DNA of 64,000 nucleotides from an uncultured Tenacibaculum sp. (GTDB lineage Bacteria > Bacteroidota > Bacteroidia > Flavobacteriales > Flavobacteriaceae): NCBI GenBank assembly GCA_947497895.1, contig CANMIL010000006.1:62001-126000 (forward strand), read 5' to 3'. The notes under the pieces were generated by a model. The model saw only the letters and a program-made list of their open reading frames with translations, had not been told where the DNA came from and made no database searches. Below are positions 25,171 through 34,343 of the stretch, piece after piece. Within the stretch, counting starts at the first letter, position 1; each line of letters begins with the position of its first letter. The position numbers were made by a program, and so were the translations under genes.

Positions 25171-26202
25171 ATGCTTAAAACCATTCAAATTATAGCTCTT
25201 TTTCAAGGTGTTTTTTTAATTTTTATTCTTTTTCAACACAGAGAAAAATATAAGAGTATTGACTTCTCCCTTTTATTAGGCTCGCTCATATCGGTTTTGC
25301 TATTCTCTCTTGGTGATGATGAATACAATTTATTTGTTGACAATGCAGACTGGTTTTTCTTTCATGACACATTAATTATTACCTTCTTCTTTTTGTTTGT
25401 AAGATATCATAAAACGAATAAAAGTACTTTCCAAAAGAAGGATTATATGTTCTTTATTCCTTTTCTATTAAGTTGTATTTTTCACTTTCTAGAAACTAAC
25501 GGTATCTTCCCTAGGAATACTTTTTTCCAAATTGTTAGCGAAATAATTGAGGGGCTATTCTTAGCTATGTTGGTGTATATGATTTTCGACATTATTAATA
25601 AAAAAAAGGAAAAATGGTTACTCCTTTTTGTCATTCCTTTAACCATTATTTTTGTTATAGATGAGTTTACTTATCTTTTAACACAATCCAATGAATCTCC
25701 TTTTTCACTAGATAGTTATGGAATTATATTTATGGCAATTTTCTTGTTTTATTATGTACTTTATAAGTTAATAATTTCTCCTACTGAAGTACTTGCTAAA
25801 ACTGATACCGTTAAATACAAAAGTTCTAACCTAACAAACGACTCAATTCTTAAAATTAAAAAGCAATTAAATCAATTAATGAATGAGGAAAAGATTTTTA
25901 AAAATCAAAAACTATCTGTTGATGATGTTGCTAAAGAGTTAAATGTTCCTCGTCAAAAAGTTTCTGAAGTTTTAAACGCCCATATGAAAATAAGCTTTCA
26001 AGATTTTTTGAATGAATATAGAGTTAACGAATTTGTCTCAAACTTACCTTTAAAAAAATACAAAAACTATACTCTTTTAGCTATCGCATACGAAAGTGGT
26101 TTCAGTTCAAAATCTACATTTAACACAGTTTTCAAAAAGCTAAAAGGCACTACACCGAGTAAATTTCGAAAAGAAGTTTTGAACAAAATCAACAATTCTT
26201 AA
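25171..26202 (+). CDS. membrane-anchored AraC-type transcription regulator
   Basis: A 343-residue protein. Six or seven hydrophobic segments fill residues ~1-205, and an AraC/XylS double HTH lies at about 240-338. The helical pattern is V-D-D-V-A-K-E-L-N-V-P-R-Q-K-V-S-E-V for the first HTH and L-L-A-I-A-Y-E-S-G-F-S-S-K-S-T-F for the second, with K-K-L-K-G-T-T-P-S-K-F-R as the family ending. Such 7TM-AraC proteins are common in Flavobacteriaceae; signals are mostly unknown. It stands alone upstream of the di-haem peroxidase gene (same strand, ~145 bp) and could regulate it, which is inference. Confidence 0.85.
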   Translation: MLKTIQIIALFQGVFLIFILFQHREKYKSIDFSLLLGSLISVLLFSLGDDEYNLFVDNADWFFFHDTLIITFFFLFVRYHKTNKSTFQKKDYMFFIPFLLSCIFHFLETNGIFPRNTFFQIVSEIIEGLFLAMLVYMIFDIINKKKEKWLLLFVIPLTIIFVIDEFTYLLTQSNESPFSLDSYGIIFMAIFLFYYVLYKLIISPTEVLAKTDTVKYKSSNLTNDSILKIKKQLNQLMNEEKIFKNQKLSVDDVAKELNVPRQKVSEVLNAHMKISFQDFLNEYRVNEFVSNLPLKKYKNYTLLAIAYESGFSSKSTFNTVFKKLKGTTPSKFRKEVLNKINNS

Positions 26203-26314
26203 TTACTGTTTCAAAAACAATACATCACCACAACAAATAAGTGTTTTAACTCGATAAAAGGTTTAAAAAACGCATCCTGAACTACTTATACTTTTAAGTA
26301 AGACGCCTTCCTTA

Positions 26315-26322
26315 TACTTTTG
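26315..26322 (+). promoter_or_regulatory. -7 box (TACTTTTG) of the peroxidase gene
   Basis: A perfect TAnnTTTG match 25 bases before the ATG at 26347. The in-frame TTG at 26320 falls inside the box, so translation must begin at 26347. No clear -33 TTG is seen. Confidence 0.5.
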
Positions 26323-26346
26323 ATTCACAGAAGTAAAAACATCAAA

Positions 26347-27531
26347 ATGAAGAATTTAAGAAATTATATTTCACTCAAAAAAATATCATTATTTAGTGTA
26401 CTTGTTGTTATACTATTTATTTCGGAAGGCTGCGGAGAAAGCGAAGTATTCAATGAAGTTGAAAACATTCAGGATATCATTACTCCATTGCCTGAGTACA
26501 TACCAGTACCTGATAACAATCCTCAAACAGCAGAGAAAATCGATTTGGGGAAAAAACTATTTTGGGATCCAATTCTATCAGGAAATAAAGACATTGCTTG
26601 TGCTACTTGCCATCATCCTGAAAAGGGGTATGCTGACGCATTAGATTTGTCAATTGGAGTTAATGGTATAGGATTAGGAGAACAAAGAAGCGGTTCGATA
26701 CTAGCGAAACGAAATGCCAATACTATTTTAAATACTGCCTATAATGGAATTACCAACTCTGGGAATTATACACCCGAAAATGCACCAATGTTTTGGGACA
26801 ATAGAGCTCTTAGTTTAGAAGAACAAGCTTTACTCCCTCTTTTATCCAAAGAAGAAATGAGAGGAACGAGTATTCCCGAAAATGTCCTACATGATAGTAT
26901 TGTTAACAGACTGAACAAAATTGAGGAATACAAACTGGCTTTTAAAACTGTTTTTGATGATGAATCAATTACTATTGAAAAAGTTGCTCAAGCAATTGCC
27001 TCGTTTGAAAGAACTATTATTGCAAACAACAGTCCTTTCGATCGCTATATGAGAGGCGATGTAAACGCCATGAATCAACAACAAATTAATGGTATGAATG
27101 CTTTTATAAATGTTGGTTGTGCCGAATGTCATAGCGGACCAATGTTTTCCGATTTCGAACTTCATACTATCGGTGTTCCTGACAACCCAAAATTACCAAG
27201 TACAGATTCAGGTGTAAATAGATATACATTCAGAACACCAAGTCTAAGAAACATATCATTAACCGCTCCGTATATGCATAATGGTATGCATGCTACGCTT
27301 CAAGAAGTGATGAACTTTTATGAAGATGTGGCTGAAGGTGATGCTGATGATATTAACACACATATAAACATTAATGATATCGATCCTTTAGCCAGACAAC
27401 TTGAAATGGATGATGATGTAATTGATGAAATAATCGCATTTATAGAAGCTTTAGATGACAATGATTTTGATAAAAGTATTCCTGCAAGTATACCTAGTGG
27501 TTTGCCAGTAGGAGGAAATATTAGTAATTAA
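26347..27531 (+). CDS. di-haem cytochrome c peroxidase / MauG-family lipoprotein
   Basis: A 394-residue exported protein with two haem c sites, C85-A-T-C-H89 and C258-A-E-C-H262. The flanking sequences are typical of bacterial di-haem peroxidases (K-K-L-F-W-D-P-I-L-S-G-N near 62-75, F-R-T-P-S-L-R-N and P-Y-M-H-N-G downstream of the second haem). The N-terminus is hydrophobic and ends E-G-C, so a lipoprotein signal is likely. The family reduces H2O2 in the periplasm or carries out MauG-like oxidations. The ATG at 26347 was chosen because the upstream TTG overlaps the -7 box. The PAP2 gene follows with only a few bases between and is probably co-transcribed. Confidence 0.88.
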   Translation: MKNLRNYISLKKISLFSVLVVILFISEGCGESEVFNEVENIQDIITPLPEYIPVPDNNPQTAEKIDLGKKLFWDPILSGNKDIACATCHHPEKGYADALDLSIGVNGIGLGEQRSGSILAKRNANTILNTAYNGITNSGNYTPENAPMFWDNRALSLEEQALLPLLSKEEMRGTSIPENVLHDSIVNRLNKIEEYKLAFKTVFDDESITIEKVAQAIASFERTIIANNSPFDRYMRGDVNAMNQQQINGMNAFINVGCAECHSGPMFSDFELHTIGVPDNPKLPSTDSGVNRYTFRTPSLRNISLTAPYMHNGMHATLQEVMNFYEDVAEGDADDINTHININDIDPLARQLEMDDDVIDEIIAFIEALDDNDFDKSIPASIPSGLPVGGNISN

Positions 27532-27552
27532 AATTAAATGAGATTTAACATC

Positions 27553-28134
27553 ATGAAAAAAACGATTGTCATTTTATTTTGGATCAATTGCGCACTTTGC
27601 AACGCCCAAATTAGTTTAACATCAAGCGAAGAAAACCATAAAATAGCGGGAGATGTATTGGTTACTGCCCTACCTGCTATGGCTCTTGGCTCTACTTTAA
27701 TTTGGAAGGATGGTCAAAAAGGCACCCTTCAGTTTACCAAAACATTAGCTACAACGGTTCTCTCTACCTATGCATTGAAACTTATTATAAATAAGGAACG
27801 TCCAAATGGTGAAAGTTTGAATAGTTTTCCTTCAGGACATACTTCGATTGCCTTTGCCAGTGCGGGCTTTATGCAAAAGCGCTACGGGTGGAAAGTTGGA
27901 ATTCCTGCTTATGCATTGGCTGGATATGTTGGTTACTCAAGAATAAAAGCCAATAAGCACGATGGATGGGATGTTTTAGCTGGAGCTATTTTAGGTACTG
28001 GTATCGCCTATCTATTTACGAAACCTTTCCCCGAAAAAAAAGACATAAAAATTACTCTTGGAAATGTAAAAAGTTATACGTCTATGACAACTGTTAGGAA
28101 CCACACAACGCTTAAACTTATTTATCAATTTTAA
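27553..28134 (+). CDS. PAP2-superfamily phosphatase, exported
   Basis: About 193 residues. A signal peptide (M-K-K-T-I-V-I-L-F-W ... C-N-A-Q) favours the ATG at 27553 over the one at 27538. The three PAP2 motifs are present: K-x(6)-R-P (I-I-N-K-E-R-P), P-S-G-H-T and S-R-x(5)-H-D (S-R-I-K-A-N-K-H-D-G-W-D). These place the catalytic His pair and Arg in the usual order. The family dephosphorylates lipid phosphates or undecaprenyl pyrophosphate; this compact, partly membrane-embedded form is common in Bacteroidota. The context, right after a di-haem peroxidase gene, gives no clear substrate. Confidence 0.85.
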   Translation: MKKTIVILFWINCALCNAQISLTSSEENHKIAGDVLVTALPAMALGSTLIWKDGQKGTLQFTKTLATTVLSTYALKLIINKERPNGESLNSFPSGHTSIAFASAGFMQKRYGWKVGIPAYALAGYVGYSRIKANKHDGWDVLAGAILGTGIAYLFTKPFPEKKDIKITLGNVKSYTSMTTVRNHTTLKLIYQF

Positions 28135-28149
28135 AACCGACGATACGAT

Positions 28150-28266
28150 ATGAATATTTTCGAAATACTATTACTTTTTCTAATTCTAAAACTGATAAAG
28201 GGTATTATCTTTCTACTTTATAAAGTATTCAAAGAAATTAAATCCAGAGAAATTACTCAATTATAA
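28150..28266 (+). CDS. possible 38-residue membrane peptide
   Basis: An ATG-started frame encodes a short hydrophobic helix (I-L-L-L-F-L-I-L-K-L-I and G-I-I-F-L-L-Y) ending in a basic/acidic tail. It starts 15 bases after the PAP2 stop and its stop overlaps the last bases of the opposing DUF72 gene (28261). Codon pattern is plausible but the length gives little statistical support. Confidence 0.35.
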   Translation: MNIFEILLLFLILKLIKGIIFLLYKVFKEIKSREITQL

Positions 28267-29154
28267 CAACGTCATTTGATTATTTTCTTGGCTTTCATTA
28301 GGGATTTTTATAGAAGTATTGAACCTTTTATTCAAAGCTTTTATAAAATGACTTGCTAATAATGGCGATTCAACTTCTAAGTTTTGATGAATAAAAAAGT
28401 GAATATTTTCCAATCCTAATTCTTTCCACTCCTCAAGACGATCTACCCAGTCATCTAATCTTGAGTAATCAGATGGATGATTTGCTCCTACATATCGAAT
28501 AAAAGCTTCATTAGAGGTTAAACTCATATGAACCATATCTCTTCTCCCCGCCGTATCAACAATTACATTGGCAACTTTGTTCTCAGTTAAAAGATGCACA
28601 TAATCACTGAAAGCTATTTCGTCAGAAAACCAATCTGGATGTCTTACTTCAATTGCTAAAGGAATTTCACTAGGCCAACTTTTCACAAAGTTCTCAACCC
28701 GATCAAAATTTTTAGGTCCAAAATTAGAATGCAATTGTAAAAAAATAGTTCCTAACTTCTCTTCTAATTGCAACGCACAATCCAAATAATAATTAACAAC
28801 TTCTTGCACTCCTTCTAACCTTTTCCAATGACTAATTTCTTGTGTCAACTTTGGAAAAAACTTAAATCCTTTTGGAGTTTTATTTTTCCATTTAGCAAAC
28901 TGTTCTCCTGGAAATTGTCTATAGAAAGTAGCATTTAACTCTATAGAATTGAATTGCTTCGAATAATACTCTAGTTCATCTTTTGTTCCTCTCGGATAAA
29001 AACCTTTTAAATCTGCCTTATTCCATTTAGCACATCCAACATAAACACTTGTCTTCTTTCCATCAGATTTATTCAACACTTTTATCGTATTCTCACGAGT
29101 CTCAGGCAATGAAAAATCAACAAGTTCTGGTTGTTCTACTTTTCCAAACTTCAT
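28261..29154 (-). CDS. DUF72 domain protein
   Basis: A 297-residue TIM-barrel-like DUF72 protein. Family motifs are Y-V-G-C-A-K-W near residue 37, F-N-S-I-E-L-N-A-T-F-Y (about 90-100), F-F-P-K-L-T-Q-E-I-S-H (about 121-131), A-I-E-V-R-H-P-D-W-F (about 191-200) and F-I-R-Y-V-G-A-N-H near 230. The biochemical function is not established; the fold resembles sugar isomerases/phosphate-binding barrels. It is transcribed after the patatin gene (39-base gap) and may be in one unit with it. Confidence 0.85.
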   Translation of the reverse strand: MKFGKVEQPELVDFSLPETRENTIKVLNKSDGKKTSVYVGCAKWNKADLKGFYPRGTKDELEYYSKQFNSIELNATFYRQFPGEQFAKWKNKTPKGFKFFPKLTQEISHWKRLEGVQEVVNYYLDCALQLEEKLGTIFLQLHSNFGPKNFDRVENFVKSWPSEIPLAIEVRHPDWFSDEIAFSDYVHLLTENKVANVIVDTAGRRDMVHMSLTSNEAFIRYVGANHPSDYSRLDDWVDRLEEWKELGLENIHFFIHQNLEVESPLLASHFIKALNKRFNTSIKIPNESQENNQMTLL

Positions 29155-29193
29155 TTTTTATGCAAGTATTATTAGTTATAAAATCACTGTTGT

Positions 29194-30117
29194 TTAATCG
29201 TCAATTAATTCAGTTCTAAAATCATTCATGGTTTCCTCGTTCTTTTGCTTAGCATGATTAAATCCTTGAACCCACCATTTCGACATTAGTTTCTTATCAA
29301 AAATTAACGAATTCGTTGTTAATACCGTTGGTGTATAATACAAATTCAACTTAACATCATTGTGCTTCGCTGACAATTTACCAATGGTTACATTATGTTT
29401 TTCTACATGTTCCAGCATAAAACCAAATACATCTAACATTAAGGAAAAAGGGTTTTTAGCAGGTAATCTATTAATCTGAGTTACTTCTGTTTCTAAAATA
29501 ATTGCATCAATTTCTTTAGCACCTCTTAAAATAGCTTCTCTAATTGGAACTAAACACCCAAAACCTCCATCTGCGTACTGACAACTATTCTTTTCTAATA
29601 AACTCATAAAAGGAACATAATTACACGATCCCCAAATCCAATCACAGTAATCCTCATAAGTACAATCTAAAATAGATTTATACTCAATTTTATTCGCTGT
29701 TAAATTTGAAATTGTTACCACTACCTCTTTGTTTCTAGAACGAATTTCTTCAAACATTTCTTTAGTAACATTTTTCTTTATTAACTTTTTAAGGTTTTTA
29801 CTTTCCCCAAAAGTTTTCCTTCCATTTACAAAGTTCCACAAAGTATTTCTATGTCGAATAGAAACCACTTTAGCTCCATGGACAGTTCTAATTTTAAAAG
29901 GACTGTTGCTAAAAATAGCATTCTGATTAACATTGGTATAAAGTTCCTTTAAATCGTCAACTCTTTCAAGGGCTAAATGGGAAACCATTAAACTTCCTGT
30001 AGATGTTCCTAAAAGCAAGTCGTACTTCTTTTTCTTTTCTTTTATAAGGAATTCAGCAACACCTCCGGCAAATGCACCTTTACTGCCACCTCCCGAAATA
30101 ACTAATGCTTTTTTCAT
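29194..30117 (-). CDS. patatin-like phospholipase
   Basis: A 307-residue cytosolic protein with the patatin dyad. The nucleophile Ser is in L-G-T-S-T-G-S (G-x-S-x-G, about residues 37-43), the Asp is in A-D-G-G-F-G (about 178-183), and the N-terminal oxyanion loop is G-G-G-S-K-G-A-F. The family hydrolyses acyl groups of phospholipids or lysophospholipids. No beta-barrel (T9SS/T5-type) domain is attached. It is divergent from the YCF48-like gene (about 135 bp) and upstream of the DUF72 gene. Confidence 0.87.
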   Translation of the reverse strand: MKKALVISGGGSKGAFAGGVAEFLIKEKKKKYDLLLGTSTGSLMVSHLALERVDDLKELYTNVNQNAIFSNSPFKIRTVHGAKVVSIRHRNTLWNFVNGRKTFGESKNLKKLIKKNVTKEMFEEIRSRNKEVVVTISNLTANKIEYKSILDCTYEDYCDWIWGSCNYVPFMSLLEKNSCQYADGGFGCLVPIREAILRGAKEIDAIILETEVTQINRLPAKNPFSLMLDVFGFMLEHVEKHNVTIGKLSAKHNDVKLNLYYTPTVLTTNSLIFDKKLMSKWWVQGFNHAKQKNEETMNDFRTELIDD

Positions 30118-30251
30118 CTATTTTTGAATTAAAGGGGGTTCTACATAAAACTAAAATCACAAAAAAATGTCTTTAACGAAACCTGTAAACGTTCACAAAT
30201 AAACATATTGATCGATTTTTATCTATTTTAGTCGTGTAAAAATATCAAAAA

Positions 30252-31295
30252 ATGACACGAATTCTAACTCTTTTTTTAATTGTATCGACTATAGTTTCAT
30301 GTGAAAGAAATAAAACTTCGAAAAAAATTGAAACTGTAAATATTATTGAGTTTAAAAAAGATAGTTGTAGTATCCGAGCGATTCACAGTGTAAGCAATGA
30401 CACTTTATATTATGCAGACTCTGAAGGAAACATCGGTCATACTTTTGATAATGGAAAATCATGGTTTAAAACTTCAATCAAATACAAAGACACTTTAGTT
30501 CCTCATTTTAGAAGTATAGCTGTTAATAATGATACAGTTTTTACTTTATCTGTAGCTAATCCTGCCTTACTTTATAAAAGTTTTGATGGAAAAACAACAT
30601 TGGTTTATAAAGAAGAACATGCCAAAGTATTTTATGATTCAATGCATTTTCTTGAGGACGGAAAACACGCCATCGCTGTTGGTGACCCAACGGATAATTG
30701 CCCATCTATTATTATTTCTTCTGACTATGGGAATACTTGGTGTAAATTATCATGTGATGAGCTTCCTGAATTTGAAGAAGGAGAAGCTTTCTTTGCTGCT
30801 AGTAATACAAATATTAAAACTTTGGGTAATACTATTTGGATTGTTTCTGGAGGAAAAAAAGCTAGAGTATTAAAATCCGAAGATATGGGAAAAACCTGGG
30901 AAGTATTCAATACCCCTATTGTTCAAGGAAACGGACCTCAAGGTATTTATTCTGTCGACTTCTATGACGAAAATAATGGAATCGTTTTCGGAGGAAGTTA
31001 TTCAAATCCAGATGATAATTGTGCTAATAAAGCTATTACAAAAGATGGAGGTAAAACATGGAAACTTATAGCAGATAATCAAGAACCTGGTTATAAAAGT
31101 TGCGTTAAATATATTCCCAATTCTAACGGAGAAAAAATTATTGCAGTAGGTAAAACAGGAATATCTTACTCAAAAAATGGAGGTGAAAATTGGTCGACTA
31201 TTAGTGAGGACTCTTTTTACACAATACAGTTTATAAATGAATCTTCTGCTTGGTTAGGTGGGCCAGAAAAACTGGGTAAGCTAATCTTAAATTAA
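30252..31295 (+). CDS. YCF48/BNR-type beta-propeller lipoprotein
   Basis: A 347-residue lipoprotein (lipobox V-S-C, Cys17). Its repeated blades carry the Asp-box-like pattern S-x-D-x-G-x-T-W: D-N-G-K-S-W, S-D-Y-G-N-T-W, S-E-D-M-G-K-T-W, T-K-D-G-G-K-T-W and S-K-N-G-G-E-N-W. Such propellers resemble the YCF48/Hcf136 photosystem assembly family and sialidase-like BNR repeats but lack sialidase catalytic residues; bacterial members are usually annotated 'oxidoreductase' without evidence. It probably acts as a binding scaffold in the periplasm or on the surface. It lies 77 bases upstream of the amidohydrolase gene and may form a unit with it. Confidence 0.8.
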   Translation: MTRILTLFLIVSTIVSCERNKTSKKIETVNIIEFKKDSCSIRAIHSVSNDTLYYADSEGNIGHTFDNGKSWFKTSIKYKDTLVPHFRSIAVNNDTVFTLSVANPALLYKSFDGKTTLVYKEEHAKVFYDSMHFLEDGKHAIAVGDPTDNCPSIIISSDYGNTWCKLSCDELPEFEEGEAFFAASNTNIKTLGNTIWIVSGGKKARVLKSEDMGKTWEVFNTPIVQGNGPQGIYSVDFYDENNGIVFGGSYSNPDDNCANKAITKDGGKTWKLIADNQEPGYKSCVKYIPNSNGEKIIAVGKTGISYSKNGGENWSTISEDSFYTIQFINESSAWLGGPEKLGKLILN

Positions 31296-31372
31296 TCTTA
31301 AGGTTTTGTTAAATATCCTTTAATAAAATTAAGATACGCTAATTTTAGTATCTCAATTGAAACCCAAACATA

Positions 31373-34324
31373 ATGAAAAAACTTTTTATCCTGCTGCTCT
31401 TCTCCAGCTTAATACAAGTTAGAGCACAAGAGTATTTCCCAATTAACACAGGAGTAAAAACATCTCAAAACAAGCTCATTGCTTTTAAAAACGCCAAAAT
31501 TTTCATCACGCCTCAAAAGATTCTTAAACAAGGAATTTTACTGATAAAAGATGGAAAAGTTTTAGATGTCGGAAAATCGATATCTATTCCAAAAGAAGCA
31601 CATATCATCGATTTAAATGGTAAATCAATTTACCCTTCTTTTATTGATGTTTATTCTGACTTTGGTATTAAAAAAATTAAGAATTCATTTAACTTCGGAG
31701 GAAGACCTCAATACGATGCTGGTAGAAAAGGATACTACTGGAACGATCATATTCGTCCAGATATTGATGCTTTTAATGAGTTTTCTTTCGACAATAAAAA
31801 AGCTCAAGAACTTGTAAAATTAGGATTCGGAGTTGTTAACACGCATGTTGACGATGGAATAATGCAAGGTAACGGAGTGTTGGTTGCTCTAAACTCAAAA
31901 AGTAACAACGCCTACCGAGTATTGAATAAAAAGTCAGGAAATTATTTATCCTTTTCAAAAAGTAACAAATCGAAACAAGCCTATCCTACCTCTCGAATGG
32001 GAGCCATGGCTTTGTTAAGACAAGCTTACTTAGATGCCGATTGGTATGGGAAAGGAAATGCAAAAAACACCGATTTAGCACTTGAAGCGTTAAATAACAA
32101 CAAAAACTTACCACAAATTTTTAAAGCTGGCGATCATCTTAATGATCTTAGAGCTGACAAAATTGGTGATGAATTTGGAATTCAATACACTATTCTTGGT
32201 GGTGGTGATGAATATGAAAGAATTCAAGACATTAAAAATACAAATGCTACTTTCATTATTCCTATTAACTTTAGAAAAGCTTATGATGTCAGTAATATTG
32301 CTCTTGCTAAAAAAATTGCGTTAAGTGATATGCGTAAATGGAATCAAGAACCTTCGAACCCTAGTGTTCTTAAAAAGAATAATGTTCCTTTCGCTTTAAC
32401 TACTCATAAATTAAAATCGTTAAATGAGTTTAGTGCTAATTTAAGAAAGTCCATTACTTATGGCTTGGACAAAAAAGCTGCACTGGAAGCATTAACTACG
32501 ACTCCTGCTAAAATATTAAACAATACCTTAATTGGTAATCTTAACAAAGGAAGTTATGCCAACTTCTTAATTTCTTCAGGAGATATTTTCGATAAAGGAA
32601 CTACGCTATATGAAAACTGGGTGCAGGGATCAAAATATGTTATAAATCCAATTAATATTAAGGACATCACTGGAGAGTATACCTTAAACGTATCTGGAAA
32701 TGAATATAACATGACCATTTCTGGTAAGGGATCAAAACAAACTGCTACCTTAAAGAAAGGTGATCAAAAAGTTAGCAGTAAATTTTCTTTTAAAGACAAT
32801 TGGATCCAGTTAACCATAAACGATGATAATAACTTCTCAAGAATTTCGGGTAAGGTTACCGAAGGAAACTCTAATCTAAACGGAACTGGAGTAAACAACC
32901 TTGGTGATTCTTTAACATGGTCTGCCACGAAAAAAGAAGACAAAAAGGACGATAAGAAGAAGAAAGACTCGAAAGAAGATAAAACTCTCGAAGTAGTAGC
33001 TACGAGTTACCCAAATGTTGGTTTTGGAAACTATGACATTCCTAAACAAGAAACAATTCTAATCAAAAATGCAACGGTATGGACTTCTGAAAATGGCGAA
33101 GTTTTAGAAAGTACAGATGTATTGATTTCTGAAGGAAAGATTTCAAAAATTGGTAAAAACATTTCTTCTAGAAAAGCCAAAGTAATTGATGGTACAGGAA
33201 AGTTTTTAACAGCTGGAATTGTTGATGAGCATTCGCATATTGCTGCTTCTGCTATTAATGAAGCTGGCCATAACTCTTCTGCCGAAGTAACAATTGAAGA
33301 TGTTGTTGCCCCAAATGACATTGATATTTATAGAAACATTGCTGGAGGAGTTACTTCTATTCAAATTTTACATGGTTCTGCAAATCCGATTGGAGGTCGT
33401 TCAGCAATTATTAAACTAAAATGGGGAGAAAATGCTGAGAACCTTATATATAATAATACTCCAAAATTTATCAAGTTTGCTTTAGGTGAAAATGTTAAGC
33501 AATCTAATTGGGGTGATAATAATACGATTCGTTTTCCACAAACAAGAATGGGGGTTGAACAGGTTTATATTGACTATTTCCAAAGAGCGAAAGAGTATGA
33601 TGCTCTTAAAAATAGTGGTAAACCATATAGAAGAGATATTGAATTAGAAACTATAGCAGAAATATTGAATAAAGAACGCTTTATATCTTGTCACTCATAC
33701 GTACAATCCGAAATTAACATGTTAATGAAAGTCGCTGATCAATTCGACTTTAACATTAATACATTTACCCATATTTTAGAAGGATATAAAGTTGCCGATA
33801 AAATGAAAGAGCATGGTGTCGGTGGTTCAACTTTCTCTGATTGGTGGGCTTATAAATACGAAGTTAATGATGCAATTCCGTACAATGCTGCTATGATGCA
33901 TCGTCAAGGAATTACTGTTGCCATCAACTCTGATGATGCGGAAATGTCAAGAAGGTTAAATCAAGAAGCTGCCAAAACAATGAAGTACGGTAATTTAACT
34001 GAGCAAGAAGCTTGGAGTATGGTTACAATTAATCCAGCGAAACTACTTCATCTAGATAATAGAACAGGAAGCATTAAAGTTGGTAAAGACGCTGATGTTG
34101 TTTTATGGAGTAGTAATCCTTTATCTGTATACGCTAAAGCTGAGAAAACTATTATTGATGGTACTATCTATTTTGATCTTGAAAAAGACATAGAAAAGCG
34201 TAAATCAATTAAGGAAGAACGTGCTAAGTTAATTGGCATGATGCTAAAAGAAAAAATAAAAGGTGCTCCAACTCAAAGCCCTGTTAAAAAAGTTAAAAAA
34301 CACTTCCACTGTGATACAGAATAA
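31373..34324 (+). CDS. exported double amidohydrolase-superfamily protein, N-terminal half degenerate
   Basis: A 983-residue exported protein (signal peptide 1-18, ending V-R-A-Q) with two amidohydrolase-like halves. Half one (about 20-430) reads P-S-F-I-D-V-Y-S-D-F-G where the family has 'PGfiD.H.H.g', so the HxH metal pair is missing. A linker domain (about 430-560) ends in a Lys/Asp-rich stretch. Half two (about 565-965) has V-D-E-H620-S-H622, a Cys-His (I-S-C-H-S), a T-H-I-L-E-G His and Asp in A-I-N-S-D-D, giving a near-complete metal set. The reaction and substrate are not known. The product is probably periplasmic. The second amidohydrolase gene begins 19 bases later. Confidence 0.85.
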   Translation: MKKLFILLLFSSLIQVRAQEYFPINTGVKTSQNKLIAFKNAKIFITPQKILKQGILLIKDGKVLDVGKSISIPKEAHIIDLNGKSIYPSFIDVYSDFGIKKIKNSFNFGGRPQYDAGRKGYYWNDHIRPDIDAFNEFSFDNKKAQELVKLGFGVVNTHVDDGIMQGNGVLVALNSKSNNAYRVLNKKSGNYLSFSKSNKSKQAYPTSRMGAMALLRQAYLDADWYGKGNAKNTDLALEALNNNKNLPQIFKAGDHLNDLRADKIGDEFGIQYTILGGGDEYERIQDIKNTNATFIIPINFRKAYDVSNIALAKKIALSDMRKWNQEPSNPSVLKKNNVPFALTTHKLKSLNEFSANLRKSITYGLDKKAALEALTTTPAKILNNTLIGNLNKGSYANFLISSGDIFDKGTTLYENWVQGSKYVINPINIKDITGEYTLNVSGNEYNMTISGKGSKQTATLKKGDQKVSSKFSFKDNWIQLTINDDNNFSRISGKVTEGNSNLNGTGVNNLGDSLTWSATKKEDKKDDKKKKDSKEDKTLEVVATSYPNVGFGNYDIPKQETILIKNATVWTSENGEVLESTDVLISEGKISKIGKNISSRKAKVIDGTGKFLTAGIVDEHSHIAASAINEAGHNSSAEVTIEDVVAPNDIDIYRNIAGGVTSIQILHGSANPIGGRSAIIKLKWGENAENLIYNNTPKFIKFALGENVKQSNWGDNNTIRFPQTRMGVEQVYIDYFQRAKEYDALKNSGKPYRRDIELETIAEILNKERFISCHSYVQSEINMLMKVADQFDFNINTFTHILEGYKVADKMKEHGVGGSTFSDWWAYKYEVNDAIPYNAAMMHRQGITVAINSDDAEMSRRLNQEAAKTMKYGNLTEQEAWSMVTINPAKLLHLDNRTGSIKVGKDADVVLWSSNPLSVYAKAEKTIIDGTIYFDLEKDIEKRKSIKEERAKLIGMMLKEKIKGAPTQSPVKKVKKHFHCDTE

Positions 34325-34343
34325 GAACATATTGACAGAACAA

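Noticed and set aside
26320..26346. TTG start giving nine extra residues to the di-haem peroxidase
   Set aside because: The TTG overlaps the -7 promoter box, and the ATG at 26347 gives a standard signal peptide.
30252..31295. YCF48-like protein as a photosystem assembly factor or sialidase
   Set aside because: Organism is not phototrophic by photosystem II and sialidase catalytic residues are missing; only the propeller fold is supported.
34263..34343. Longer start of the second amidohydrolase
   Set aside because: Inside the end of the preceding gene and it would hide the signal peptide that starts at 34344.
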